DNA from: an uncultured Muribaculaceae bacterium
GTDB lineage: Bacteria; Bacteroidota; Bacteroidia; Bacteroidales; Muribaculaceae
Assembly: GCA_910584665.1 (NCBI GenBank)
Contig: CAJUBL010000019.1
Coordinates: 1 to 45,525, forward strand
Length of the DNA stretch: 45,525 nt
Direction: 5' to 3'
The position numbers and the translations under genes are program-made. The notes beneath the pieces are model-generated. The model saw only the letters and a program-made list of their open reading frames with translations. It did no database searches and had not been told where the DNA came from. Of this stretch, positions 7,263-16,036 are shown one piece after another. Numbering within the stretch: the first letter of the stretch is position 1; the number at the start of each line of letters is the position of its first letter.

Positions 7263-8045
7263 ATGAAAGTATATAGGCCGGGAGAAAAACTACGCCAGTA
7301 TGTGCGCTATTACTGGGTGCTGGAAAGCGATGAGTCTTTCAGTGTCCTGACTTTCCCTATAGGTTGTCCGCAGATTATTTTTCACCGTAAAACCCCGCTG
7401 TATATACCCGAACTCGCATCATGGCAAGACCGGTTTACAATAAGCGGGCAGGTGAATTTTCCGGCACATATAAGCTCTGTCGGCGAGCTTGACATGGTGG
7501 TGGCGGTGTTTCAACCCCATGCGATAGGAATGTTTATCGATACCACTCCGTCGACGTTCTACAATACAGAGATTTCCGGCCATGACCTAGAAAACCGCAG
7601 CCTGAACGAACTGTCGACAAAGGTATTCGATTCTGAGACGACTGAAGATTGTGTGAGACTGATTGACAGCTGGCTGTTGTCAAGAATCAGGACCACGTTG
7701 AATCTCAACCGCATTGCTAATGCAGTCTCCATCCTAATGACGGCTCCGGCGACCCCAGTCGGAACACTTGCCGAGGTCACTTGTCTTGGCAAAAAGTAGT
7801 TTGAACGTGTATTTTGCGATCAGGTGGGAATGCCCCCAAAAGAATATTCCCGGATAGTACGTTTTCAGAAAGCCTTGTGGCTCATTCAGAATGGCTCCCG
7901 CGATTATATAGGTATCGCCCATGACTGCGGATATGCCGACCAGTCGCATCTCATTCGCGAGTTCAAGACTTTGTCCGGTCACACCCCGACAACTCTTCCG
8001 AACTATTGCACACCATATTCCGACCTGTTCACAAATCCGGCATGA
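7263..8045 (+). pseudogene. AraC-family regulator interrupted by an in-frame TAG
   Basis: Codons 1-178 give a DUF6597-like sensor domain (MKVYRPGEKLRQYVRYYWVL) that runs into the first helices of an AraC DNA-binding domain (LAEVTCLGKK). Then TAG at 7797-7799 stops the frame. Without any shift, the same frame continues as FERVFCDQVGMPPKEYSRIV and a full second HTH (IAHDCGYADQSHLIREFK) to TGA at 8045. The family normally has Gln at this place (KKQFER), so a single CAG to TAG change explains the break. Truncation removes most of the DNA-binding domain, so the product is probably inactive unless the stop is suppressed. The gene lies 18 bases after the YdeI-like gene. Confidence 0.85.
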
Positions 8046-8083
8046 TGTCCCTTTTCTTCTATCATGACGTGGACGGCAAATCG

Positions 8084-8091
8084 TAACTTTG
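8084..8091 (+). promoter_or_regulatory. -7 box upstream of the CAT-like gene
   Basis: TAACTTTG matches the TAnnTTTG -7 consensus and lies 12 bases before ATG 8104. That predicts a very short or absent leader. The -33 region shows no clear TTTG, so this is a half-match only. Confidence 0.4.
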
Positions 8092-8103
8092 CACTCAAAA
8101 AAC

Positions 8104-8724
8104 ATGATACAGGAAGTAAACCCGGCGGAGACGACCCGTGCCTACGCCTTTGAGATGTGGATGAAGGCTCCGATGCCTATGGTCACGCTAATCAAGACCT
8201 TTGATGTGACCCGGCTGCGACGTGTCAGCAGAAAACGGCAGTTGAAAGTCAATATGCTTATGTGCTGGTGCATAGGAAAAGCCGCCTCGCAGGTAAAAGA
8301 GTTCTACATGCTGCCCGTTGACGACAAGCTGATCAAGTACGACTCAATCGCCGTCAACACAATAGTCGCCAACTCACAGGGCGAGATCAGCTCTTGCGAC
8401 GTGCCTTTCACTGATGACCTGGCAAAATTCAATGCAGACTATCTTTGGCTTACGCGACAAGTGGCCGAAACATGCGAGAATCATGACATGACAGACATCA
8501 TGGTTATAGGTACCTCGGCACTTGTGCAATATGACATTGACGGAGCGGTGGGTATGTACAGCGGTATATTTAACAACCCGTTTATGATCTGGGGCAGATA
8601 CCGCCGGGACTGGTTCAGGACAACCCTCTCCGTATCATTTCAATTCCATCACACCCAAATGGATGGCGCGCACGCCGCTCATTTTCTTAACTTACTTCAA
8701 AAAGAAATGCATTCATTGCGATGA
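8104..8724 (+). CDS. CatA-like O-acetyltransferase (chloramphenicol acetyltransferase family)
   Basis: A 206-residue protein close to the length of CAT trimer subunits. The catalytic signature HHTQMDGAH lies at residues 182-190; by analogy with the family, His183 is the general base and Asp187 the structural Asp. The N-terminal W-----P---V---DVT segment is also typical. It would acetylate a hydroxyl group using acetyl-CoA in the cytoplasm; whether chloramphenicol is a substrate cannot be told. I used ATG 8104; a TTG start at 8089 is less likely and would overlap the -7 box. It lies downstream of the broken AraC gene, which may once have regulated it. Confidence 0.85.
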   Translation: MIQEVNPAETTRAYAFEMWMKAPMPMVTLIKTFDVTRLRRVSRKRQLKVNMLMCWCIGKAASQVKEFYMLPVDDKLIKYDSIAVNTIVANSQGEISSCDVPFTDDLAKFNADYLWLTRQVAETCENHDMTDIMVIGTSALVQYDIDGAVGMYSGIFNNPFMIWGRYRRDWFRTTLSVSFQFHHTQMDGAHAAHFLNLLQKEMHSLR

Positions 8725-8861
8725 TAACAGCGATTCTGTTTGCCGAAGTACGCAAAATAAATTTTGATCTGTTCTCTACTTATCCGTATCTTTACCTGTG
8801 TCTTAGATACTTCCGCACGGAAAAAGACAAATACATCTGCCTTTTTCTCTCGACTTATGAC

Positions 8862-9005
8862 TATCTTTGCGGTCGGGATGGCGTAGTCAGTCTACGACAT
8901 TTATGAGTAAGCGCTTCGCGATAACCTGCGATCACCAATTAAGACGTAACGTTGCGCTTCTGCATTTGATAACAGGCTCTTTCGTAATGTGGAGCAAAAA
9001 GAATA
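8862..9005 (+). ncRNA. structured leader element B (candidate new RNA family)
   Basis: A -7 box TATCTTTG (8862-8869) leads into the conserved 5' block to 8903 (about 33 of 43 aligned bases match element A). The 3' block (8935-8967) matches element A in 32 of 33 aligned bases, apart from a 7-base insertion in A. Here the variable middle is only about 30 bases and holds a short GCG/CGC hairpin. In the 5' block the outer GTCG/CGAC pairs are kept. The next pairs read GGG/CCC in A and GGA/TCT in B, a compensating change with one wobble. B also has a perfect CGTAG/CTACG hairpin (8882-8896). It ends at the ATG of the zinc-ribbon gene. Confidence 0.5.
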
Positions 9006-9281
9006 ATGACTATGGAAATGAATTTCTGTCAGAGTTGCGGCATGCCGCTTACCGATGACAACAAAGGAACAGATGCCGATGGCAGCCGCAATGAAGACTA
9101 TTGCATCTACTGCTACAATGAAGGCAGGTTTACTCAGGATATTACTATGGAACAGATGATCGATCACTGCTCCCGGTTTACCGACGAGATAAACCGTCAG
9201 TCGGGTCAGGAGCTGACACCGGACCAGGCAAAAGAAATGATGCGCCAATTCTTTCCTCTTCTCAAACGCTGGAAAAAGTAA
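9006..9281 (+). CDS. zinc-ribbon protein
   Basis: A 91-residue cytoplasmic protein with two CxxC pairs, C8-QS-C11 and C33-IY-C36, followed by a helical tail. The CQSCGMPL opening and Y-YC--EG pattern are those of the putative zinc-ribbon domain family (PF12674-type). Its biochemical function is not known. In-frame ATGs at 9012 and 9018 are also possible starts; I kept 9006 because element A is followed by a matching MTM start. It is the first gene of a six-gene run to 11575. Confidence 0.8.
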   Translation: MTMEMNFCQSCGMPLTDDNKGTDADGSRNEDYCIYCYNEGRFTQDITMEQMIDHCSRFTDEINRQSGQELTPDQAKEMMRQFFPLLKRWKK

Positions 9282-9290
9282 CAGACAACT

Positions 9291-9899
9291 ATGATAAACG
9301 AAATTCTATATATCCTCCTGCCTGAATATGCGGCACATGAGATGGTTTATCTTTCACAGGCTGTCGCCTCCGATGAATTTACACTGAAAGAAAATCCGAA
9401 GTATGTCAATAAGGTTGTGGCTCCGACATCGGAACCTGTAAGATCCATAAGCGGATTCCGCACCGTGCCTGATTACTCATTTGAAACTATGCCGGACGAC
9501 TACGCCGCTTTAGTGCTTATCGGTGGATTCGGATGGAGTATGCCTGTCGCAGAACAGGTTGCGCCTATTGTCAGGCAGGCAATTGAGAAAAACAGGATTG
9601 TCGGCGCAATATGCAACGGTGCTTCGTTCATGGCTAAGTACGGATTTCTCAATGCAGTAAAACATACCGGCAACGGCGTGGAACAGCTGAAGCTGTGTGG
9701 TGGAGACAACTACACCAATCCCGACGGATATATCCATGCGCAAGCCGTAAGTGACAATAACATCGTGACAGCAAACGGATCAGCAACGCTTGAGTTTGCA
9801 AAGGAGCTTCTCATGCTGCTTGAAAACGACACGCCTGAACGCATCGAAAGGTATTATCAGTTCAACAAACAGGGATTCTGCAACCTGTTCCACGGATAA
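9291..9899 (+). CDS. DJ-1/PfpI-family glutamine-amidotransferase-like protein
   Basis: This 202-residue alpha/beta protein has the nucleophile-elbow motif GAICNGASF with Cys108 and a preceding LVLIGGFGW segment that supplies the usual oxyanion loop. The family includes deglycases, chaperones and stress proteins. The context of other small stress-type enzymes fits a stress or detoxification role, but the substrate cannot be read from sequence. It starts nine bases after the zinc-ribbon gene and ends three bases before the TfoX-like gene, so it is very likely co-transcribed with both. Confidence 0.85.
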   Translation: MINEILYILLPEYAAHEMVYLSQAVASDEFTLKENPKYVNKVVAPTSEPVRSISGFRTVPDYSFETMPDDYAALVLIGGFGWSMPVAEQVAPIVRQAIEKNRIVGAICNGASFMAKYGFLNAVKHTGNGVEQLKLCGGDNYTNPDGYIHAQAVSDNNIVTANGSATLEFAKELLMLLENDTPERIERYYQFNKQGFCNLFHG

Positions 9900-9902
9900 A
9901 CT

Positions 9903-10223
9903 ATGGCCTGTACAATTGAGTTTATCGAATATGTCTGTGATACTCTTCGGCCGCTTGGAGATGTCCGCAGTCGAAAGATGATGGGAGACTACGTTATCTA
10001 CATCAACGAAAAATGTGTCATCACTGTTTGCGATAACAACGCATATGTCAAGAAATTACCCTGCATAGCCGATATGATGTCCGATGCAGAGACCGGATAT
10101 CCTTACCAAGGAGCCAAAGAGGCTTACATTATTGATTTCACAGACACCCGAAAGGTTTTGAAAGTCATAGGAACACTCTGGAATAATCTTCCATATCCAA
10201 AATCAAAGAAACAAAATAAATGA
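9903..10223 (+). CDS. TfoX N-terminal domain protein
   Basis: A 106-residue stand-alone TfoX/Sxy N-terminal domain: FIEYVCDTLRPLGDVRSRKMMGDYVIYI, in which the 'R-MMG-Y-IY' signature is clear, then a YQGAKEAYIID segment. Full-length TfoX/Sxy in proteobacteria regulates competence with CRP. The single-domain forms in Bacteroidetes have no known role, and no competence genes are nearby. Its last bases overlap the next gene's start by four (ATGA). Confidence 0.85.
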   Translation: MACTIEFIEYVCDTLRPLGDVRSRKMMGDYVIYINEKCVITVCDNNAYVKKLPCIADMMSDAETGYPYQGAKEAYIIDFTDTRKVLKVIGTLWNNLPYPKSKKQNK

Positions 10224-10543
10224 CTGTGTTCATAGCAATTCTTACATACATAAAGCCGTTGAACGAGGTTGACCGGTTTCTTGCGGCACACCGCGTCATC
10301 GCGAAGCGCTTTGCTTGCAAAGAATATCTCTCCAGACATTATGCAAACGGAGATTTTATCGCTTCCGGCCCGCAGATCCCACGCGTCGGCGGAGTGATAA
10401 TGATGAAAGCAGACAGCCGTGAAGCGGCTGATGCTTTCATTTCCGAAGATCCGTTCCGCATCAATGGCATTGCCGATTATCATATTGTGGAATTTACTCC
10501 GACCATGTTTATGTCCGAAGACCTGAAACCGTTTTTGATATGA
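10220..10543 (+). CDS. YCII-related domain protein
   Basis: A 107-residue single-domain protein of the YciI/YCII family: beta strand MTVFIAILTY, conserved AAHR with His24, then FIASGPQIPRVGGVIMM and the DPF--NG-ADY-I-EF end. The family has a ferredoxin-like fold with a putative His-Asp active site, and its reaction is mostly unknown. It overlaps both neighbours by four bases, which points to translational coupling within the operon. Confidence 0.85.
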   Translation: MTVFIAILTYIKPLNEVDRFLAAHRVIAKRFACKEYLSRHYANGDFIASGPQIPRVGGVIMMKADSREAADAFISEDPFRINGIADYHIVEFTPTMFMSEDLKPFLI

Positions 10544-11103
10544 TTGAAACAGAAAGACTTATTCTGCGTCCTTGGCGAGAAACCGATGCTGAGACTCTGT
10601 TCAGATACGCAAGCGATCCTGATATAGGTCCGATTGCCGGCTGGCCTCCGCACACCTCTGTGTCGGACAGCCTCAATATTATCAGAACTGTTTTTGCGTC
10701 GCCCGAAACTTACGCTGTTGTCCTGAAAGCTACAGACGAGCCTGCGGGCTGTTGCGGTATTATGTTTTCAAATAGTCTCCATACTGCCGGAATGCAACAG
10801 AATGAGGCTGAGATTGGTTACTGGATCGGCAAGCCTTATTGGGGACAAGGTCTGATTCCTGAAGCAGTCACGGCTTTATTGGCACGATGTTTTAATGACC
10901 TGCATCTTAATGCCGTGTGGTGCGGATATTATGATGGAAACACAAAATCAAAAAGAGTTTGTGAAAAAAGCGGCTTTAAATTTCATCACACAAATAATGA
11001 TATAGTATCACCCCTCGGAGATAGACGGACAGAACATTTATACATAATAACAATAGAAGACTATCAAAATCAGATAAAAAGGCTTTATGAAATTACAGAT
11101 TAA
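10540..11103 (+). CDS. GNAT-family N-acetyltransferase (RimJ/RimL type)
   Basis: A 187-residue GNAT protein. It opens with ETERLILRPWRETDAE, the usual RimJ/RimL start, and has EIGYWIGKPYWGQGLIPEA (about residues 90-108) carrying the acetyl-CoA pyrophosphate-binding motif, then NTKSKRVCEKSGFKF. It would transfer acetyl from acetyl-CoA to an amine, either a protein N-terminus or a small molecule. The substrate is unknown. It overlaps the YCII gene by four bases and the META lipoprotein gene by 17. Confidence 0.88.
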   Translation: MIETERLILRPWRETDAETLFRYASDPDIGPIAGWPPHTSVSDSLNIIRTVFASPETYAVVLKATDEPAGCCGIMFSNSLHTAGMQQNEAEIGYWIGKPYWGQGLIPEAVTALLARCFNDLHLNAVWCGYYDGNTKSKRVCEKSGFKFHHTNNDIVSPLGDRRTEHLYIITIEDYQNQIKRLYEITD

Positions 11104-11575
11104 ACCGCTTATTGCTACCGCCGCAGTATTGGGTGTAATTGTCACCGGATGCTCCGGCAACAAAAAAAACAGTGAGGATATCACAGGCAGTACAACTCCG
11201 GACACAGTAACAAATGCTGATATACGGGGCCAGTGGTACATAGAAAACATTGTCCTTAATGATTCGGACTACGTGCGTCCGGCCGAGGCAATACCCGGAG
11301 TCCGTCAGTATATCTGTTTTGAAGACAGCACATATTTCATACAGACCAACTGTAATACATTCTCAGGGCTCTACACCGTAAATGGTAATTCGGTCACTCT
11401 GGAAGACGGAGCTATGACCGAAATGGCCTGCGACAACATGGCGACCGAGGACGCATTACGCAGGATTATCCCTGGAATATCCACAATAGATGTTAAGAAC
11501 GATTCGGTATTAAGACTGAATGGAACTTCACCGACAGAATACATCCTTCTTCATAAAGCAACAGAAAGGAAATGA
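11087..11575 (+). CDS. META-domain (HslJ-like) lipoprotein
   Basis: A 162-residue protein with a lipoprotein signal peptide: basic MKLQIK, hydrophobic stretch, lipobox VTGC with Cys22. The mature part has GQWYIENIVLND, then CFEDSTYFIQTNCNTFSGLY and a MTEMACDN segment, the pattern of META/HslJ domains (DUF306). It is expected at the outer membrane or in the periplasm. HslJ-type proteins are linked to stress and antibiotic tolerance. It is the last gene of the run starting at 9006. Confidence 0.85.
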   Translation: MKLQIKPLIATAAVLGVIVTGCSGNKKNSEDITGSTTPDTVTNADIRGQWYIENIVLNDSDYVRPAEAIPGVRQYICFEDSTYFIQTNCNTFSGLYTVNGNSVTLEDGAMTEMACDNMATEDALRRIIPGISTIDVKNDSVLRLNGTSPTEYILLHKATERK

Positions 11576-11710
11576 TTGCCAAAACAGTATTACTTGTTTT
11601 ATACCCCCCGGAACTGACTGACAGTCCGAGCTTTATTTCACCATCCGGCTCAATGAACTGAAAATTGTGAAGATTGTCTCGAAATTTCCGATTTAGTTCG
11701 GTTATCGCAT

Positions 11711-11737
11711 TAGCGCTTTGCCTTCGGCAAAGCGCTA
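11711..11737. terminator. hairpin at the 3' end of tmRNA
   Basis: A 12-bp perfect stem (TAGCGCTTTGCC / GGCAAAGCGCTA) with a 3-base loop lies six bases beyond the mature tmRNA end. There is no T-run on either side, so termination is inferred from position and stem strength. It could instead mark a processing site. Confidence 0.55.
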
Positions 11738-11742
11738 CATAG

Positions 11743-12140
11743 TGGAGCTGGAGGGACTTGAACCCTCGTCCAAACGCGGAACTGATAAGCTTTCTACATG
11801 CTTATTCCTGACTTGGTTTTCGTATCTGCGCAGGCTCGGGACTACCAACGCCGGTCTTATCCTCTGAAACTTCGGGAGCCTGTCGAGGCTATGGACTCCC
11901 TATACCCGATTTGCCTGCACCACCTTGTCCCGGAGCCTCGGGTCGGTGGCCCGGGGGTGATGTCTCGTCCCTGCAACTGTTGCGGGGATTAAGGTTAACC
12001 TACTGTACTTCGATTAAGCAGCGAGAGCGTAGTTGTTTTCGCCATTTGAAATTTCTGATGTCTCTGATTAACGAGCGTAGGCATCATCGCTCGGCATGCT
12101 TACTCACCACCTCTACACGCTGTCAAAACCGGTCAGCCCC
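11743..12140 (-). ncRNA. ssrA: tmRNA
   Basis: Both tRNA-like ends are present. The 5' end reads GGGGCTGACCGGTTTTGACAG on the minus strand (from 12140). The 3' end has a T-arm GGGTTCAAGTCCC and acceptor CAGCTCC with discriminator A at 11743; GGGGCTG and CAGCTCC pair over seven bases with one G-U. The reading frame at 12043-12014 encodes the tag GENNYALAA followed by TAA. The next bases after the discriminator are CTA, so CCA is not encoded and must be added. It rescues stalled ribosomes and tags incomplete proteins for proteolysis. Confidence 0.97.
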
Positions 12141-12199
12141 ATGTAATTGCAGTGATATCGATCCTTAGCCTCTCATGGCTTTTCAGCTGATCGATTTTA

Positions 12200-12232
12200 C
12201 AAAGATAACGCTTCAGACAGCAAAACTGCAAA
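12200..12232 (-). promoter_or_regulatory. ssrA promoter
   Basis: On the minus strand TTTG (12232-12229), 21 bases, then TATCTTTG (12207-12200). Transcription would begin near 12193, giving a precursor with about 50 extra 5' bases. Confidence 0.65.
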
Positions 12233-12295
12233 TCAACCGCATTTTTTAACACTTAAATGATGATGACCAGACAGCCATACTTACCATAATTCCGG

Positions 12296-14494
12296 TCACA
12301 GGGCCTGGAGACGGATTACGCGGCTCGCCCAGGAGACGCGGTCTGGTTTGTCAAGATCATGGCCGGGAGGTATCTCAAGTCCGGTATCCATCAGGAAACG
12401 TCCGGTGTATACTTTGCCTTCAGACTTAAGCGGTTTATTATCTATACGGTTCAGTTCCGTCACACGATACCTTCGGTCCGGATCAAGGCCGTCCATTGTA
12501 ACCCGCGGAAGCTGGTCGGCAAAGAATGTACGTGTCTTCCACCAGAAAAATACGGCTTCATCCCTGGCCGGAGTGACGTACAGCAGAGATGCCACTCCCT
12601 TGTCGTCATAGGGTGACTGCAGACGGTACAGATCACCAGACTGGATGACATGGCGTACTGTCTTGTATTCTGCGATAGCACGTCGGCACATCGCCTTTTC
12701 ATCGTCGGTCATGTCGCGTGGCTGTATCTCCATGCCAAGGCGGCCGCTCATGGCTACGTCAATGCGATACTTGAGGGGAATCCGGCGCTGGGTCTGATGA
12801 TTGGGCGATGCGCTTATGTGGCTTGCCATGGTCATAGCCGGGAAGAAGTAGCTGTCACCCCACTGCATATACACGCGTTGCAAGGCATCGGTGTTATCGC
12901 TGACCCAGAACTCGTCAAACCACGGCAATGTACCCCAGTTGGCACGTGCCCCACCCGATGCGCATGCCTGGATGGTCACATCGGGATACTTGGCACGGAT
13001 ACGCTCCAGTACGCTGACAAATCCACGGTGATAGTCTATAAACAGGTGACTCTGACGGTCTGACGGGAGGTATTGCGAACCATGGTTCTTGATATTCATA
13101 TTGGCGTCCCATTTGATATAGTCTATATCCGGATAAGATGTCATAAGAGTATCCACAATGTTGAACACAAAGTCCTGTACAGCGGGGTTGCACAGGTCAA
13201 GAACAAGCTGTGTCCCGCCGCGGCCGTATACAGGCTCGCGGTTAGCCGGTTTCAATACCCAGTCGGGGTGCTCACGATACAGGCGGCTGGCTGTATTGAC
13301 CATCTCGGGCTCGATCCATATGCCGAAGTCAATACCATTCCTGCGGGCCGTATCGAGAAGACCTCTGATACCATGCGGAAGTTTGCGCCTGTCCACCATC
13401 CAGTCTCCGAGACCGGCTTTGGCATTATCGCGGGGATATTCGACACCGAACCACCCGTCATCCATAACGAACAGTTCTCCCCCCATAGATGCAATGTCAG
13501 CCATCATGTCGGCCATACCTTTCTCTGTAATTTTGAAATAGACACCTTCCCAGCTGTTTAGCAAGACCTTACGCTGACGGTCTCCGTGAGCGAGCTTATG
13601 AGCACGTCCCCACCGATGAAAACTGCGGCTTACACCTCCCAGTCCACGGTCGCTGTATGTAAGCGCCAGGCGGGGGGTAGTGAATGTAGTTTCAGGGTCG
13701 AGATGATACTCCGAATCGTCCTCATCGATACCGGCTATGAAATGGTGCCAGTTACTCTGGTCGGTATTGAACATGAGCTTATAGTTACCGCTATAGCACA
13801 GAGCGGCACCGATGACACGACCGTTGCGTTCGGACGGCTTGCCGTCGAGCGATATCATGACCTCGGAATGTGATGTATGGGCATTACGCACTCCATCCCT
13901 GTTCCGGATCATTCTGATACCATGCCCGAGCGGAGCGCATTCGACACGGGCCTCGTTCTTGGCCGAGCCGTAAAGATGTGACACCCACACATCTCCGTAT
14001 CTTACTGGCAGATAACCGCTGGCAAAACGTGTGAGTATGATGCTGTTTTTTTTATCCAGATTATTAATATCGGCCCATGTCTCTATGACATCCTCGCCCG
14101 GATAGACGAGATAGTTGATATCAACCGAAAACGGATAGGCAGTATCACGCAGTGTCACTGTCGTCACCTTGCCGCCATCGACATCACCGGCCGAAACCCC
14201 GTCGACCCGGAGATCAAGGGAACGGTTGCCGTCGGGCATGATAGCCGAAACAGCAGTTTCGGCGGGACCGAGCATGCCGTAGTCCGGATATGACGTCACA
14301 CCATCACCCAGCGCATCGCATAACGACGCGACATCGTCATCACTCACAGGACCGCCATAGTGAATGTGTTTCAGCTTCTTACCCTTGCGAGCATCGAGAA
14401 CGAGCGACGATGACGGGGTATCGATCCTTATAATATCGGCTACTGCCGGTGTGACAGCCATCACACCGGCAAGCAGAACTGTTAAGAGTTTCAT
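12296..14494 (-). CDS. GH36-type alpha-galactosidase, secreted
   Basis: A 732-residue enzyme with a signal peptide (MKLLTVLLAGVMAVTPAVA, cut before DIIR), an N-terminal beta-sandwich and a TIM barrel. Barrel motifs are FVMDDGWFG (about residue 342), GIWIEPEMVN, the nucleophile segment YIKWDAN (Asp463) and the acid/base segment WVSDNTD (Asp533). These are the GH36/clan GH-D signatures, so it should remove terminal alpha-linked galactose in the periplasm. I chose ATG 14494; the frame also opens at 14539, but that start precedes the signal peptide. It lies just downstream of glpT, probably on the same transcript, which is an unusual and informative pairing. Confidence 0.9.
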   Translation of the reverse strand: MKLLTVLLAGVMAVTPAVADIIRIDTPSSSLVLDARKGKKLKHIHYGGPVSDDDVASLCDALGDGVTSYPDYGMLGPAETAVSAIMPDGNRSLDLRVDGVSAGDVDGGKVTTVTLRDTAYPFSVDINYLVYPGEDVIETWADINNLDKKNSIILTRFASGYLPVRYGDVWVSHLYGSAKNEARVECAPLGHGIRMIRNRDGVRNAHTSHSEVMISLDGKPSERNGRVIGAALCYSGNYKLMFNTDQSNWHHFIAGIDEDDSEYHLDPETTFTTPRLALTYSDRGLGGVSRSFHRWGRAHKLAHGDRQRKVLLNSWEGVYFKITEKGMADMMADIASMGGELFVMDDGWFGVEYPRDNAKAGLGDWMVDRRKLPHGIRGLLDTARRNGIDFGIWIEPEMVNTASRLYREHPDWVLKPANREPVYGRGGTQLVLDLCNPAVQDFVFNIVDTLMTSYPDIDYIKWDANMNIKNHGSQYLPSDRQSHLFIDYHRGFVSVLERIRAKYPDVTIQACASGGARANWGTLPWFDEFWVSDNTDALQRVYMQWGDSYFFPAMTMASHISASPNHQTQRRIPLKYRIDVAMSGRLGMEIQPRDMTDDEKAMCRRAIAEYKTVRHVIQSGDLYRLQSPYDDKGVASLLYVTPARDEAVFFWWKTRTFFADQLPRVTMDGLDPDRRYRVTELNRIDNKPLKSEGKVYTGRFLMDTGLEIPPGHDLDKPDRVSWASRVIRLQAL

Positions 14495-14542
14495 TATTTT
14501 ATCTGTTATCGAGTAAAAAATATCAGGATAGAATTCCAATAT

Positions 14543-16036
14543 TTACTTCTGCTGCCCGTAGAACCTGTTGCTGCGTTCGTAACCGTCACGGGGGGCGGCC
14601 CACATCGAGATGAATGTTATGGCACCGAGCAGTCCTACTCCTACTATGATATAGAACACCATGTTCCAGCCCCAGTGGTCGGCAACGACTCCTATACCGA
14701 TAGCCGACAGGAACGAACCTACGTAACCAAAGATACCGGCGAGACCGTTGGCCGTAGCCGATGCTTCCTTGGTGGCGTGATTGGCCGAAGCGATTCCGAT
14801 CAGAGCCTGCGGACCATAGATAAAGAATCCGGCCATGGCCAGAATTATAATCGAGAGTACCATAGGCAGTCCGGGAAACAGAATAAAGATACCCATAAAC
14901 AGACAGGCGCACGCCATGCACACAAAGCACATACGGTGAGCTTTCCCCCTGAAGATGTGATCGGTAGCCCAGCCGGCAAATATTGTGCCTATTATGGCGA
15001 ATATCTCAAAAAGACCCACAGACCATGCCGCATCCTCGATTGACATGTCCCGAGCCTCGGTAAGGAATTTAGGTCCCCAGTCAAGGATTCCCATACGCAT
15101 GACATATACAAAGACATTGGCAATGCAGAGAGTCCATATCCATCGGTTGGTCCAGACCATGACCTTAAGAAACTTGCTGCGAGACGTGTTCCCGGTTCCC
15201 CCGACAGTTTTCTTTCCGGTCTTTGTACCGGGAAGCTCAGGCAATCCTACCGACCGCGGATCATCACGCAGTCCGAAGTAGAGCCATGCGGCGCCGAGAA
15301 CAGCGAGACCGGCAGGAAGCCAGAAGCACCACTTCCACGCATCCCAGTGTGTGGCATAGGAAAGAATGGTCTTCATGTCTTCCGGAATCTCCGGATCGAG
15401 ACCGAGGTTACCGGCTATGGTCATGATCACCGACTGATCGCTGCTGAGGTCACGCCCCATATGTCCCATTATGTAACCGCATACAACAACAGCCAGAGCC
15501 GCTCCTATAGAGTGGGAGGTATTCCAAACAGACATTTTTGTCGCCAGCTCGCTCGGATGTATCCACGATGGCAGAAGCCGTGCGCAGGGAGGATATCCCA
15601 CCCCCTGAAAAAGCTGATTCAATACAATGGTGACCGCCATAACCAGAATAAGCATGTTGATCAGATCCGGTCCCTCGTCCACACCCGTTATCCAGGAACT
15701 GATGTTCACACCGTAACCGAATGCAAAGTTTGAGGCGGCACACAACAGAAGACCTATAGCCATGATTACCCGCGCGCTGAAGCGGTCAACGACAAATCCG
15801 TTGATAAAGCGTGACAGTCCGTAGATCAGCGAACCGATACCTATGACGATACCGAACGAAGTGTTGGATATGCCATACTGGGCCGTAAGGCCAGGCATAG
15901 CGATCGAAAAGTTCTTACGTACAAAGTAATAAATGGCGTATCCGACCATCGAGACGATGATAGTGCGCAACTGCCACGACTTATACTTTTTGATTGTCGC
16001 AGCATCCCAACCGGCAAAAATGTTCTCCTTAGGCAT
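14543..16036 (-). CDS. glpT: glycerol-3-phosphate transporter, OPA family
   Basis: A 497-residue major-facilitator protein with about 12 membrane helices. The N-terminus has VGYAIYYFVRKNFSIAMPGL, carrying the RKN motif (Arg40, Lys41) that matches the phosphate-binding Arg and its neighbour in E. coli GlpT. The organophosphate:phosphate antiporter family exchanges external organophosphate for internal phosphate across the inner membrane. UhpT-like specificity cannot be excluded from sequence alone. The glpCBA operon directly upstream supports glycerol-3-phosphate. A promoter is visible at 16136-16167, and the GH36 gene follows. Confidence 0.88.
   Translation of the reverse strand: MPKENIFAGWDAATIKKYKSWQLRTIIVSMVGYAIYYFVRKNFSIAMPGLTAQYGISNTSFGIVIGIGSLIYGLSRFINGFVVDRFSARVIMAIGLLLCAASNFAFGYGVNISSWITGVDEGPDLINMLILVMAVTIVLNQLFQGVGYPPCARLLPSWIHPSELATKMSVWNTSHSIGAALAVVVCGYIMGHMGRDLSSDQSVIMTIAGNLGLDPEIPEDMKTILSYATHWDAWKWCFWLPAGLAVLGAAWLYFGLRDDPRSVGLPELPGTKTGKKTVGGTGNTSRSKFLKVMVWTNRWIWTLCIANVFVYVMRMGILDWGPKFLTEARDMSIEDAAWSVGLFEIFAIIGTIFAGWATDHIFRGKAHRMCFVCMACACLFMGIFILFPGLPMVLSIIILAMAGFFIYGPQALIGIASANHATKEASATANGLAGIFGYVGSFLSAIGIGVVADHWGWNMVFYIIVGVGLLGAITFISMWAAPRDGYERSNRFYGQQK

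Noticed and set aside
8721..8906. A 61-codon frame after the CAT-like gene
   Set aside because: It is Tyr/Leu/Phe-rich by chance from AT-rich intergenic DNA, runs over the -7 box and 5' block of leader B, and resembles no family.
8867..9058. A 63-codon frame across leader B into the zinc-ribbon gene
   Set aside because: It overlaps the clear CxxC gene in another frame and has no counterpart in leader A.
11798..12168. Small plus-strand frames over the tmRNA
   Set aside because: The bases belong to ssrA on the minus strand.
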